Positions 7,681 to 15,790 of a DNA stretch of 64,000 nucleotides are shown here, one piece after another. This stretch comes from Gemmatimonadota bacterium (GTDB lineage Bacteria > Gemmatimonadota > Gemmatimonadetes > Gemmatimonadales > GWC2-71-9). The stretch spans positions 54,310 to 118,309 of the forward strand of contig QHUL01000049.1 of assembly GCA_003222115.1 (NCBI GenBank). The letters are read 5' to 3'. Within the stretch, counting starts at the first letter, position 1; each line of letters begins with the position of its first letter. The notes beneath the pieces were generated by a model. It searched no databases, had not been told where the DNA came from, and saw nothing but the letters and a program-made list of their open reading frames with translations. A program made the translations under genes and the position numbers.

Positions 7681-9357
7681 ATGCCGACCGCCGTTTCCCC
7701 CCTGCGCCGTTTCGCCCTCATGGTCGCGCTCCTCGTCCTCGGGGCGCCGGGCTGCGCGCGCCGCAGCGGCTGCGCGGGCGACTACTGCGGCACCCTGGTT
7801 TTCGTCACTGGGTCCGAGCCGGACATTCTGCTGCCACCGTTGACGCAGTCGAGCGTGGGGCGGGACATTCACGACCAGATCTTCCTAAAGCTGGCCGATC
7901 TCGGCATGTCCATGAACACGGTGGGCGACGAGGACTTCGAGCCGCTGCTCGCCCAGCGGTGGGAGTGGAACGGCCCGCGGACGCTCGTATTCCATCTCGA
8001 TCCGCGGGCACACTGGCAGGACGGCCAGGCCGTGACCGCGGGCGACGTCGCCTTCACGTTCGACGCCTACACGGACCCGAAGGTCGCCTCGCCCTCCGCA
8101 CAGGATCTGCGCTGGATCGGCGCTGTGACGGCCCGCGACTCCCTCACCGCCGTGTTCCGGTTCCGGCGGCGATACCCGGAGATGTTCTATGACGCCGCGT
8201 GCCGCATGCGCATCCTCCCGGCACACCTGCTGCGCTCGCTGCCGCGCGAGGGGTGGAGGACCGCGCCGTTCGGACGCGCGCCGGTCGGGAGCGGGCCGTA
8301 TCGATTCGTGGCCTGGAAGGCGGGCGAGACCATCGAGCTAGCGGCAGACTCGACGTTCTTCCTCGGCCGGCCGCACATCCGGCGGCTGATCTGGCGCTCG
8401 GCGCCGGACCTCCAGGTCGCGATCAGCCAGCTCATCGCCAACCAGGCGGACGCGCTCGAATTCCTCGGACCCCCGGACAACGTGCGGCGCGTGCGGGCGG
8501 CACCGCAGCTCACCCTCTATCCGTACAAGAGTTCAAACTACGCCTACCTCGGGTTCAACCTGGTCGCGAACGGCGACGCCGCACGGCCGCACCCCATCTT
8601 CGGCGATCGCGACGTGCGGCGTGCCTTGGCGATGTCCGTGGACCGCGCCCACCTGTTACAGAGCGTGTTTGGAGACCTCGGGAAGGTCCCCCCGGGGCCG
8701 ATGCCCCAGCTGTCGTGGATCTGGGATCCCGAGACGCGCCAGCTTCCCTACGACACCGCACAGGCCGCCCGGCTGCTCGCGGCGCGGGGCTGGCGCGACT
8801 CGGACGGCGACGGGATCCGCGACCGACACGGCGAGAAGCTCGCCTTCCGGCTGCTCGTCCCCACGACGAGCTCCGCACGCCGGCAGTACGCTCGCCTGCT
8901 CCAGGAGCAGCTCCGCGCCGTCGGGGCGGAGGTCGAGATCGACGAGGTCGAGAACAGCGTGCTCATCGACCGGGCGCGTGGCGCGAAGTTCGACGCCGTC
9001 CTGGGAGCTTGGAACCCCGACTTGAGCCCGGCCGCCAGCATCGCGTCGACCTGGACCCGCGCGGGGTTCGGCGGGTCCAACTGGCTGCGCTACGCGAACC
9101 CCGAGTTCGAGCGGCAGGTGGAGCGGGCGAGCACTGCCGGAGGCCGCGACGCGGCCCGCGCCGCGTGGCGTGCCGCGATCGAAACGCTCAACACGGACGC
9201 CCCCGCCGTGTTCCTGTACTCCCCCGACAACGTGGCGGCGGTGCATTCGCGCGTTGCCGACGTGCGCATTCGGCCCGATTCGTGGTGGGCTCTCGTCCGC
9301 ACGTGGCGGATTCCTGCCGACCGTCTGATCGATCGAGATCGTGCTTCGGGCCCATAG
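7681..9357 (+). CDS. ABC transporter substrate-binding lipoprotein, family 5 (peptide/nickel type)
   Basis: 558 residues from ATG 7681; an upstream in-frame GTG would add residues with no signal-peptide character. The signal peptide ends at lipobox GAPGC. The mature protein shows family SBP_bac_5 landmarks: LLAQRWEWNGPRTLVFHL near the start, DGQAVTAGDVAFTFDAY, GSGPYRFVAWKAGETIEL, and DRDVRRALAMSVDR in the second half. Such proteins capture oligopeptides or other solutes for uptake. No permease or ATPase genes adjoin it, so it must work with a transporter encoded elsewhere, or it is an orphan receptor. Confidence 0.9.
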   Translation: MPTAVSPLRRFALMVALLVLGAPGCARRSGCAGDYCGTLVFVTGSEPDILLPPLTQSSVGRDIHDQIFLKLADLGMSMNTVGDEDFEPLLAQRWEWNGPRTLVFHLDPRAHWQDGQAVTAGDVAFTFDAYTDPKVASPSAQDLRWIGAVTARDSLTAVFRFRRRYPEMFYDAACRMRILPAHLLRSLPREGWRTAPFGRAPVGSGPYRFVAWKAGETIELAADSTFFLGRPHIRRLIWRSAPDLQVAISQLIANQADALEFLGPPDNVRRVRAAPQLTLYPYKSSNYAYLGFNLVANGDAARPHPIFGDRDVRRALAMSVDRAHLLQSVFGDLGKVPPGPMPQLSWIWDPETRQLPYDTAQAARLLAARGWRDSDGDGIRDRHGEKLAFRLLVPTTSSARRQYARLLQEQLRAVGAEVEIDEVENSVLIDRARGAKFDAVLGAWNPDLSPAASIASTWTRAGFGGSNWLRYANPEFERQVERASTAGGRDAARAAWRAAIETLNTDAPAVFLYSPDNVAAVHSRVADVRIRPDSWWALVRTWRIPADRLIDRDRASGP

Positions 9358-9390
9358 GTAAGGGCCCGTGCCGCTGGACCGCGCTCCCCC

Positions 9391-11571
9391 TCAGGGCAGC
9401 GCGCTGGTGGTGCCCTGCGGCAGGATCTGATCGAGAATGAATGCGTAGCGGATCGCCCACTCGTGCAGCGCGTCGTAGCGACCGGATGCTCCCCCGTGGC
9501 CGGCTCCCATGTTGGTGCGGAGCAGCAGCACGTGGTCGTCGGTCTTGGTGGCGCGCAGCTTGGCCACCCACTTGGCCGGCTCCCAGTAGCCGACGCGGGG
9601 GTCGTTCAACCCGGCCGTGACGAGCATCGCCGGATACGCCTGGCGGGTGACGTTGTCGTAGGGGGAGTACGACTTCATGTAGCTGTACCACGGTGCCCTG
9701 CGTGGGTCGCCCCACTGCAGCCACTCCTCGGTGGTGAGCGGGATCGTCGAGTCCGACATCGTGTTGATCACGTCCACGAAGGGGACATCGGCCACCGCTG
9801 CCTTGAAGAGGTCGGGGCGCATGTTCAGGACCGCGCCCATGAGCAGCCCGCCGGCGCTCCCTCCACGGATCGCCAGCCGGTCGCTGCTCGTGTAGCGCTC
9901 CGCCACCAGATGCTCGGCGGCGGCGATGAAGTCGGTGAAGGTGTTCTTCTTGTTGAGAAGCCGCCCCTGCTCGTACCACTGACGCCCCATCTCCTGGCCG
10001 CCGCGGATGTGGGCCACCGCGTACACGACGCCGCGCTCGAGCAGGCTCACCAGGTTCGAGCTGAACGTCGGGTCCGTGCTGATCCCGTAGGAGCCGTACG
10101 CGTACAGCAGCAGGGGCCGCGTGCCGTCCTTTACGAGGGGCTTGCGATAGACGAGGGAAATCGGGATGCGCGCTCCGTCCTTGGCCGTGGCCCACGTCCG
10201 CGCCATCCCGTAGTGCGAGGGGTCGTACCCTCCCAGCACGTCGGTTCGCTTGCGCAGTTGCCGCGTGTGGCGCCGCAGGTCATAGTCGTAGACCGACGGC
10301 GGCGTGACGAACGACGCGTAGGTGAAGCGCAGCTGGTCGGTGTCGAACTCGGGGTTCTCGGCCGTTCGGTAGCTGTAGATCGGCTCCGGGAAGTCGATGG
10401 CGTAGACCGAGTGCCGCTCGGGGCTGAGGACGCGGATGCGCTGCGTCGCGTTGCCGCGCTCGTACAGGACGACATAGTCGCGGAACACGTCGATGCCGTC
10501 GATCAGGATGGAGTCACTCGCCGGCACCAGCTCCGCGGCTTGCGTCGGGTCGTGATCGCTCAAGCGCAGCAGCTTGAAGTTGAGAGCGTGCTCGTTGCTG
10601 AGCACCAGGAAGTCGTCCCCACGGTGCTCGGCGACCGGGTGGAGAACGCCGGGCGTGCGCGGCACCAACGTGCGCCATGCCTCGGTGGGGCGGTCGGCCG
10701 GGAGGTACCGGATCTCCGACTGGTCGAAGCTCTGGTCGCTGATCAACAGGAACCGGTGGTCCTTGGTCTTGCCGAGGTCCAAGGTGTACAGGACGTCGGC
10801 CTCGTGGAAGACGACCGAGTCGGTGGTGGCGGCGCCGCCCAGCGTGTGGCGCACGACCTCATAAGGGCGGTTCGCCGCGTCGCCGCGACCATAAAACAAC
10901 GTGCGGTTGTCGCCGGCCCACTCCAGCGAGTAATTGACCTGCGCGATGCTGTCGGCGAGCATGCCCCCGCTGACCAGGTCCTTCACCACCAGCAGGTAGC
11001 GCTCGCCTCCCGTCGTGTCGACGGTGAACGCCAGCATGCGCTCGTCCGGGCTCACGCGGCTCACGCCGACGCGGAAGTACGCCCGCCCGGCTCCCGCGCC
11101 GGGGGCGTTCTCATCGAGCATCACTTCTTCCGGGGCGGTGAGCGAGCCGCGCTTGCGGCAGAGGATAGGGTATTGCTGCCCGGCGACCGTCCGGGAGTAG
11201 TAGTAGTAGTGGCCCTCGCGCTGCGGGACCGAGAGGTCGGTCTCCTTGATGCGCGCCTTCATCTCGTTGAAGAGTTGCGTCTGGAGCGCGTCCGTGTGCT
11301 TGAGCCGCGCCGCGACGTAGCGGTTTTCCGCCTCCAGGTAGGCGATCACGTCCGGGCTCTTGCGGCTGTCGTCCCGGAGCCAGAAGTAGTTGTCGACGCG
11401 GATGTCTCCGAGCGTCGTGTCGACCTTGGGGATCGTCTTCGCGATCGGGGGCGTCGGCAGGGTGGCCGTGTCGGCGGCGGCCCGCGTGCCTGGGGCCTGC
11501 GCTCGGGCGGGGCCGGAGGTCGCAGCGAAGGCGCCGAGCGCCAAGAGCAGGCGCGTGGGGCGGGTGAGCAT
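9391..11571 (-). CDS. ptrB: Secreted S9 family oligopeptidase (oligopeptidase B-like)
   Basis: 726 residues, the usual length for oligopeptidase B. An N-terminal signal peptide (residues 1 to about 24, ending ARA) suggests a periplasmic form. Residues about 45-450 make the beta-propeller that gates the active site. The C-terminal alpha/beta-hydrolase domain carries the catalytic triad: Ser572 in GGSAGG, Asp657 in LNDPRV and His692 in GAGHGG. The family cleaves short peptides, often after basic residues. The gene is convergent with the peptide-binding lipoprotein gene at 7681, which fits peptide scavenging but is only contextual. The ptrB symbol reflects subfamily resemblance, not proven specificity. 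Confidence 0.88.
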   Translation of the reverse strand: MLTRPTRLLLALGAFAATSGPARAQAPGTRAAADTATLPTPPIAKTIPKVDTTLGDIRVDNYFWLRDDSRKSPDVIAYLEAENRYVAARLKHTDALQTQLFNEMKARIKETDLSVPQREGHYYYYSRTVAGQQYPILCRKRGSLTAPEEVMLDENAPGAGAGRAYFRVGVSRVSPDERMLAFTVDTTGGERYLLVVKDLVSGGMLADSIAQVNYSLEWAGDNRTLFYGRGDAANRPYEVVRHTLGGAATTDSVVFHEADVLYTLDLGKTKDHRFLLISDQSFDQSEIRYLPADRPTEAWRTLVPRTPGVLHPVAEHRGDDFLVLSNEHALNFKLLRLSDHDPTQAAELVPASDSILIDGIDVFRDYVVLYERGNATQRIRVLSPERHSVYAIDFPEPIYSYRTAENPEFDTDQLRFTYASFVTPPSVYDYDLRRHTRQLRKRTDVLGGYDPSHYGMARTWATAKDGARIPISLVYRKPLVKDGTRPLLLYAYGSYGISTDPTFSSNLVSLLERGVVYAVAHIRGGQEMGRQWYEQGRLLNKKNTFTDFIAAAEHLVAERYTSSDRLAIRGGSAGGLLMGAVLNMRPDLFKAAVADVPFVDVINTMSDSTIPLTTEEWLQWGDPRRAPWYSYMKSYSPYDNVTRQAYPAMLVTAGLNDPRVGYWEPAKWVAKLRATKTDDHVLLLRTNMGAGHGGASGRYDALHEWAIRYAFILDQILPQGTTSALP

Positions 11572-11610
11572 GGGGCGTTCAAACTACGGCCCCAAGGTGA
11601 AAGACGACAG

Positions 11611-11633
11611 AGCCCCGCGATCTGCGCGGGGCT
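11611..11633 (-). terminator. Intrinsic terminator for the small lipoprotein gene
   Basis: AGCCCCGCG (11611-11619) pairs perfectly with CGCGGGGCT (11625-11633) around a five-base loop. On the minus strand the stem is followed by a T-containing run. It sits just after the stop of the gene at 11666. Confidence 0.6.
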
Positions 11634-11665
11634 CCTTGCTTCGCTGGCGACCGGGCCGCTCGCAG

Positions 11666-11878
11666 CTAGGGCCTATTCGTCAGTGGATTCTTCTGGGTCG
11701 TGTCCCGCCGGGCGGTCGTCCTGCGCGTCGAGGACTTGGTCCGGGATGAGGTCTTGGCCGTGGTCGCCGAGGACCTCGTCGCCGCCGGGGTCCGCGCGTG
11801 CGAGGCATGCTTCTTTGCGTCGCCACCGCAAGCCAAGAGCGCAATCACCGCAGCTACACTCAGCAACGTCCTCGCCAT
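11666..11878 (-). CDS. Small basic lipoprotein, unknown function
   Basis: 70 residues. ATG at 11878 is preceded by GGAGGACCC, a strong ribosome-binding site, which decides this start over longer readings. Residues 1-17 are a lipoprotein signal ending LLAC. The remaining 53 residues are Lys, Arg, Thr, Ser and Ala with almost no hydrophobic content, so the mature part is a disordered basic tail that could bind DNA, LPS or peptidoglycan. No family recognised. Confidence 0.6.
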   Translation of the reverse strand: MARTLLSVAAVIALLACGGDAKKHASHARTPAATRSSATTAKTSSRTKSSTRRTTARRDTTQKNPLTNRP

Positions 11879-11990
11879 GGGTCCTCCGTCGTGGCGGGTC
11901 GGCTCCAATATAAAGCACGGCCCCACCAGGCAAGTCCCTAGGGGACGCCGCAGGCCTGCCGCCCGCCTGCCAGGGTGGCGGCCCGGCGGC

Positions 11991-12236
11991 TCAGACGAGT
12001 CCCAGGCGCTTCTCGAGGTGCGCCTTGACGGAGTCGGTGATGACGCCCCGCTGGTGCGCGTCGACGAGGGCGGCGGTGATCCGCGCCCGATCGGCATCCA
12101 CGCCGCGCTCCCGCAGCTCCTGAATGACGCGGGCGAGCCGCTGATCGTAGCCGCCCGACTTGAGCTTCCCTGCGTCCATGTCGCCCTTCAGCTTCTCCAG
12201 CTCTTTCAGGAACCGCTCGATCGAAACCGGTGGCAT
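11991..12236 (-). CDS. Small helical protein of unknown function
   Basis: 81 residues. ATG at 12236 follows GAGGAGTACGC, a strong Shine-Dalgarno. The sequence is charged and helical (for example RFLKELEKLKGDMDAGKL and VKAHLEKRLGLV). No signal peptide, so cytoplasmic. Its composition suggests a short three- or four-helix domain. No family recognised; about 110 bases separate it from the gene at 11666. Confidence 0.65.
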   Translation of the reverse strand: MPPVSIERFLKELEKLKGDMDAGKLKSGGYDQRLARVIQELRERGVDADRARITAALVDAHQRGVITDSVKAHLEKRLGLV

Positions 12237-12402
12237 CGCGTACTCCTCCTCAGATGAGGTCCGGGCTCACGTCCCAGATGTACCGCCGTTAGCGGGCCCC
12301 GGCCAGAGGCGGCGCAGCGGGGTTCGGGGCCTTGAATTAGCTCCCGCGATGGGAGACCGTTGTTGCCTCGTCCACGGAGGCGCGGGGCGACGTGAGGGCG
12401 GT

Positions 12403-13581
12403 GTGGTCGTGATCGCAGTCAGGCTGGCGTTGTGCGCGCTCGTTGCGCTCGGCGTCGCGTGCCAGGGCCCAGCGCGCGACAGAGCGACGCAGCGCGCGCC
12501 CGCCATCCGCGTGGTAGCGCCCGCCGATACGGTGCCGCGCTCCCTGAACATCTACGCCGCCGCGGGCGCCGGCATGCTGAGCCCCGCCGCGCGACGCGCC
12601 AAGTCGCTCGTGTACGTGCCGAACAGCAAGGACGGCACCGTGTCGGTGATCGACCCCCGGGCCTATCGGGTGGTACGCACCTTCGCCACCGGCGCCCTGC
12701 CGCAGCACGTGGTGCCGGCGTACGATCTCGCGACCTTGTGGGTGGCGAACAATCTGGGCAACAGCCTCACGCCCATCGACCCCGTCACGGGCCGCGACGG
12801 CCGGATCGTGCCCGTGAGCGATCCCTACAACCTCTACTTCACGCCCGACGGCCGCTTCGCCGTGGTGATCGCCGAGCGACGCCAGCGGCTCGACTTCCGC
12901 GACGCGCACACGCTGGCGCTCGTGGCGTCGGTGCCGGTCGAGTGCCGGGGCGTGGACCACATGGAGTTCACTGCGGACGGCCGCTACGCCCTCGCCACAT
13001 GCGAGTTCTCGGGGCAGCTCCTCAAGCTCGACCTCGCCACGCGGCACATTGTCGGGTACCTGCTGCTCGATCCGGAGGGACTCGGCCCGCGAGCCATGCC
13101 GCAGGACATCCGCTCCGCGCCGGACGGGCGCGTGTTTTACGTGGCGGACATGATGGCCAACGGCGTGTTCCTGGTGGATCCGGCGGCGTTCCGGCGCGTC
13201 GGCTTCATCGCGACGGGGAAGGGGGCGCACGGGATCTATCCGAGTCGCGATGGGCGGCTGCTGTACGTCTCGAACCGCGGCTGGAACACGGTCGGGGGCA
13301 GGCGGCGCGGCCCGGGCAGCGTCACCGTGCTCGACCCCGCGACGCAGGCCGTCGTCGCGACGTGGCCGGTGCCGGGCGGCGGCAGCCCCGACATGGGCAA
13401 CGTCACCGCAGACGGCACCGAGCTGTGGCTTTCGGGGCGGTACGACGAGGAAGTTTACGTGTTCGACACTGCGACCGGGCGGCTGACGCACCGGATCGGC
13501 GTGGGCCGCGAGCCGCACGGCCTGTGCGTGTGGCCCCAACCGGGGCGGTATTCGCTGGGCCATACGGGCAACATGCGCTGA
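12403..13581 (+). CDS. Secreted YVTN-type beta-propeller lipoprotein
   Basis: About 392 residues from GTG 12403; GTG 12409 and ATG 12350 are alternatives. The chosen start puts a hydrophobic signal just before lipobox LGVAC. The mature part consists of repeated blade motifs of the YVTN class: LVYVPNSKDGTVSVIDPRAY, LWVANNLGNSLTPIDP, LYVSNRGWNTVGG, and SVTVLDPATQAVVATWPVP. These propellers are common in extracytoplasmic proteins of bacteria and archaea and act mainly as binding scaffolds; no active site is apparent. Next downstream is an unrelated SDR gene. Confidence 0.82.
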   Translation: MVVIAVRLALCALVALGVACQGPARDRATQRAPAIRVVAPADTVPRSLNIYAAAGAGMLSPAARRAKSLVYVPNSKDGTVSVIDPRAYRVVRTFATGALPQHVVPAYDLATLWVANNLGNSLTPIDPVTGRDGRIVPVSDPYNLYFTPDGRFAVVIAERRQRLDFRDAHTLALVASVPVECRGVDHMEFTADGRYALATCEFSGQLLKLDLATRHIVGYLLLDPEGLGPRAMPQDIRSAPDGRVFYVADMMANGVFLVDPAAFRRVGFIATGKGAHGIYPSRDGRLLYVSNRGWNTVGGRRRGPGSVTVLDPATQAVVATWPVPGGGSPDMGNVTADGTELWLSGRYDEEVYVFDTATGRLTHRIGVGREPHGLCVWPQPGRYSLGHTGNMR

Positions 13582-13644
13582 CCGGCCGCGCCGCAGGCGC
13601 GGGTCGCCCTTGTCAACTCGCCCAGTCGGCTCCACGATGGTGAC

Positions 13645-14421
13645 ATGAACCGGGTGCGTGACAAGCTCATTCTCATCACGGGCGCGAGCTCGGGGATCGG
13701 CGCCGCCTGCGCGCGGCGCTTCGCCGCCGACGGCGCCAACCTCGTCCTCTGGGCGCGCCGCCGCGAGCGCCTGGCGGAGCTCGGCGCCGAGCTCGAGCGC
13801 GGGCACGGCGTCGCCGCGCGACTCGCGCAGGTGGACGTGCGCGACCGGGAGGCCGTGAACCGCGCGACCGCGGAGCTCGTGGCGGTCGACCAGGTCCCCG
13901 ACATCCTGCTCAACAACGCCGGCCTCGCGAGCGGGCTCGCCAAGATCCACGAGGGCGACCCGGACGACTGGGACCGGATGATCGACACCAACCTCAAGGG
14001 ATTGCTGAACGTCACCCGCGCTGTCCTGCCGCACATGGTGGCGCGGCGCCGCGGCCACGTCGTGAACATCGGGAGCACGGCCGGCCACATGACATACCCG
14101 ATGGGGAACGTGTACAACGCCACGAAGTTCGGGGTGCGGGCCCTCACCGAAGGGATGAACCTCGACGTGGCGGGCACGCCGATCCGGGTGTCGAGCGTCG
14201 ACCCCGGGTTCGTGGAGACCGAGTTCTCCGAGGTGCGGTTCCACGGCGACAAGGAGCGCGCGCGGGACGTGTACCGGGGCTTCCGCCCGCTCGCGGCGGA
14301 CGACGTCGCCGATGCGATCGCCTACGTGGTGAATCTCCCGGAGCACGTGAACATCCTCGACCTCGTCATCGTGCCCACGGCGCAGCGGAACGTCTACGTG
14401 GTGGACCGGGAGCAGGACTGA
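13645..14421 (+). CDS. ydfG: SDR oxidoreductase, YdfG-like NADP-dependent 3-hydroxy acid dehydrogenase
   Basis: 258 residues. Classical short-chain dehydrogenase: cofactor loop GASSGIG, Arg-Arg after the second strand (favouring NADP), NNAG, the catalytic Ser in NIGSTAG and YNATK as the Tyr-x3-Lys pair. The C-terminal stretch EVRFHGDKERARDVYRGF and the PEHVNI segment match the YdfG subgroup, which oxidises L-allo-threonine, serine and 3-hydroxy acids. It overlaps nothing and precedes the M28 peptidase gene by 22 bases. Subgroup assignment is by recognisable motifs; actual substrate unproven. Confidence 0.85.
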   Translation: MNRVRDKLILITGASSGIGAACARRFAADGANLVLWARRRERLAELGAELERGHGVAARLAQVDVRDREAVNRATAELVAVDQVPDILLNNAGLASGLAKIHEGDPDDWDRMIDTNLKGLLNVTRAVLPHMVARRRGHVVNIGSTAGHMTYPMGNVYNATKFGVRALTEGMNLDVAGTPIRVSSVDPGFVETEFSEVRFHGDKERARDVYRGFRPLAADDVADAIAYVVNLPEHVNILDLVIVPTAQRNVYVVDREQD

Positions 14422-14443
14422 GCGGCGGCGTCGCGGAGACCTG

Positions 14444-15790
14444 ATGCGACGCGGCCTCACGCTCGCCTGGGTGCTCGCGCTGGTCGCCGCGTTTCACTGG
14501 TGGGATGTGACCCTTCGCTTCCCCCGGCTGCTCGTCTGGACGTGGGCGTTCCTCGGCCTGTTCCTCGGCACTGCCGCGGTGCTGTTCGGGCGCGGGATGC
14601 GCGCGCGGCGCCGCGAGGTGTGGCTTCCCGCCGCCGTGTGGGTGGCGCTGGCGCTCGGCGCCGATCTCGCTACCGTGCTGTTTCCGGCGGTCTCGGTCGA
14701 GGGGCGGCGCGTCGCGGCGGCCGTGTGGCTGCCGATCGTCGATCTCGTGCTTCCCATCTGGATGACGGCACGCGCCCTGGCGCTCGTGTGGACGGGGGCG
14801 AGCCTCTGGTCGTTCGCGGCGGTGGCGGTCCCGGCGCTCGCCGTGTGGGCCTGGTCGGTGATGATCCGCATGCCCGGGCGTTCGCACGCCGGTCCCCTGC
14901 AGCCGCTCACGGCCGAGGAAGCCGCCATCCGCCGCGACCTCGAGACGCACGTCCGGGCGCTCGCGGGGACGATCGGCGAGCGTCACTACGCCCGGCCACA
15001 GGCGCTCGCGCGCGCTGTCGCCTATCTGCACGACGCGCTGGCGCGGCTCGGCTACGAGGTCTCGGTGCAGCCCTTCGCCGCGGGAGGACAGACGTTCCAC
15101 AACCTGGAGGTCGTGATCCCGGGCGGGACCCGCGCGGACGAGATCGTCGTGGTGGGCGGCCACTACGACACGGTGGAGGGGTCACCGGGAGCGGACGACA
15201 ACGGCAGCGGCAGCGCCGCCGTGATGGCGCTGGCCCGGCTGCTCGCGCGCGACCGGCCCGCGCGCACCGTGCGGTGCGTGTTGTTCGCGAACGAGGAGCC
15301 GCCCTTCTTCGAGAGCGGCGGGATGGGCAGCCGGGTGTATGCGGCCCAAGCGGCGCGGCGGGGGGACCGCATCGTCGCGATGTTCGCGCTCGAGACGATC
15401 GGCTACTACAGCGACCGGTCCGGCACCCAGGAGTATCCCTTCCCGCTGGGCCCGTTTTATCCCGACCGGGGCGACTTCATCGGCTTCGTGGGCAACTTGC
15501 AGTCCGCGCCGTTGGTGCGGCGCAGCATCCGAGTGTTCCGCGAGACCACGGCCTTTCCGTCCGAGGGAGTGGCGGCCCCCGCGTGGCTGCCGGGGATCAG
15601 CCTTTCCGACCACGCGTCCTTCTGGCTGCACGGGTGGCGCGCGATCATGATCTCGGACACGGCGCCCTTCCGGTACCCCTACTATCACAGCGAGCTCGAT
15701 ACGCCCGACAAACTGGACTACGCCCGGCTCGCCCGCGTGGTCGCGGGTGTAGCACGGGTGGTGCGGGAGGTGGCGGGGGTCGGTCAGTAG
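14444..15790 (+). CDS. Membrane-anchored M28 family zinc peptidase
   Basis: 448 residues. The first 145 residues hold four probable membrane segments. The C-terminal domain is an M28 aminopeptidase-type fold with the metal ligands visible: GGHYDT, ADDNGSG, the catalytic acid in ANEEPPF, Glu in ALETIGYY and the closing YHSELDTPDKLDY. The catalytic domain probably faces the periplasm. It releases N-terminal amino acids or cleaves similar bonds. Its end overlaps the convergent polyphosphate kinase gene by seven bases. Confidence 0.88.
   Translation: MRRGLTLAWVLALVAAFHWWDVTLRFPRLLVWTWAFLGLFLGTAAVLFGRGMRARRREVWLPAAVWVALALGADLATVLFPAVSVEGRRVAAAVWLPIVDLVLPIWMTARALALVWTGASLWSFAAVAVPALAVWAWSVMIRMPGRSHAGPLQPLTAEEAAIRRDLETHVRALAGTIGERHYARPQALARAVAYLHDALARLGYEVSVQPFAAGGQTFHNLEVVIPGGTRADEIVVVGGHYDTVEGSPGADDNGSGSAAVMALARLLARDRPARTVRCVLFANEEPPFFESGGMGSRVYAAQAARRGDRIVAMFALETIGYYSDRSGTQEYPFPLGPFYPDRGDFIGFVGNLQSAPLVRRSIRVFRETTAFPSEGVAAPAWLPGISLSDHASFWLHGWRAIMISDTAPFRYPYYHSELDTPDKLDYARLARVVAGVARVVREVAGVGQ

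Noticed and set aside
9463..11913. An 816-codon plus-strand open frame antisense to the S9 peptidase
   Set aside because: Shadow of a GC-rich gene; the minus strand has a full catalytic triad.
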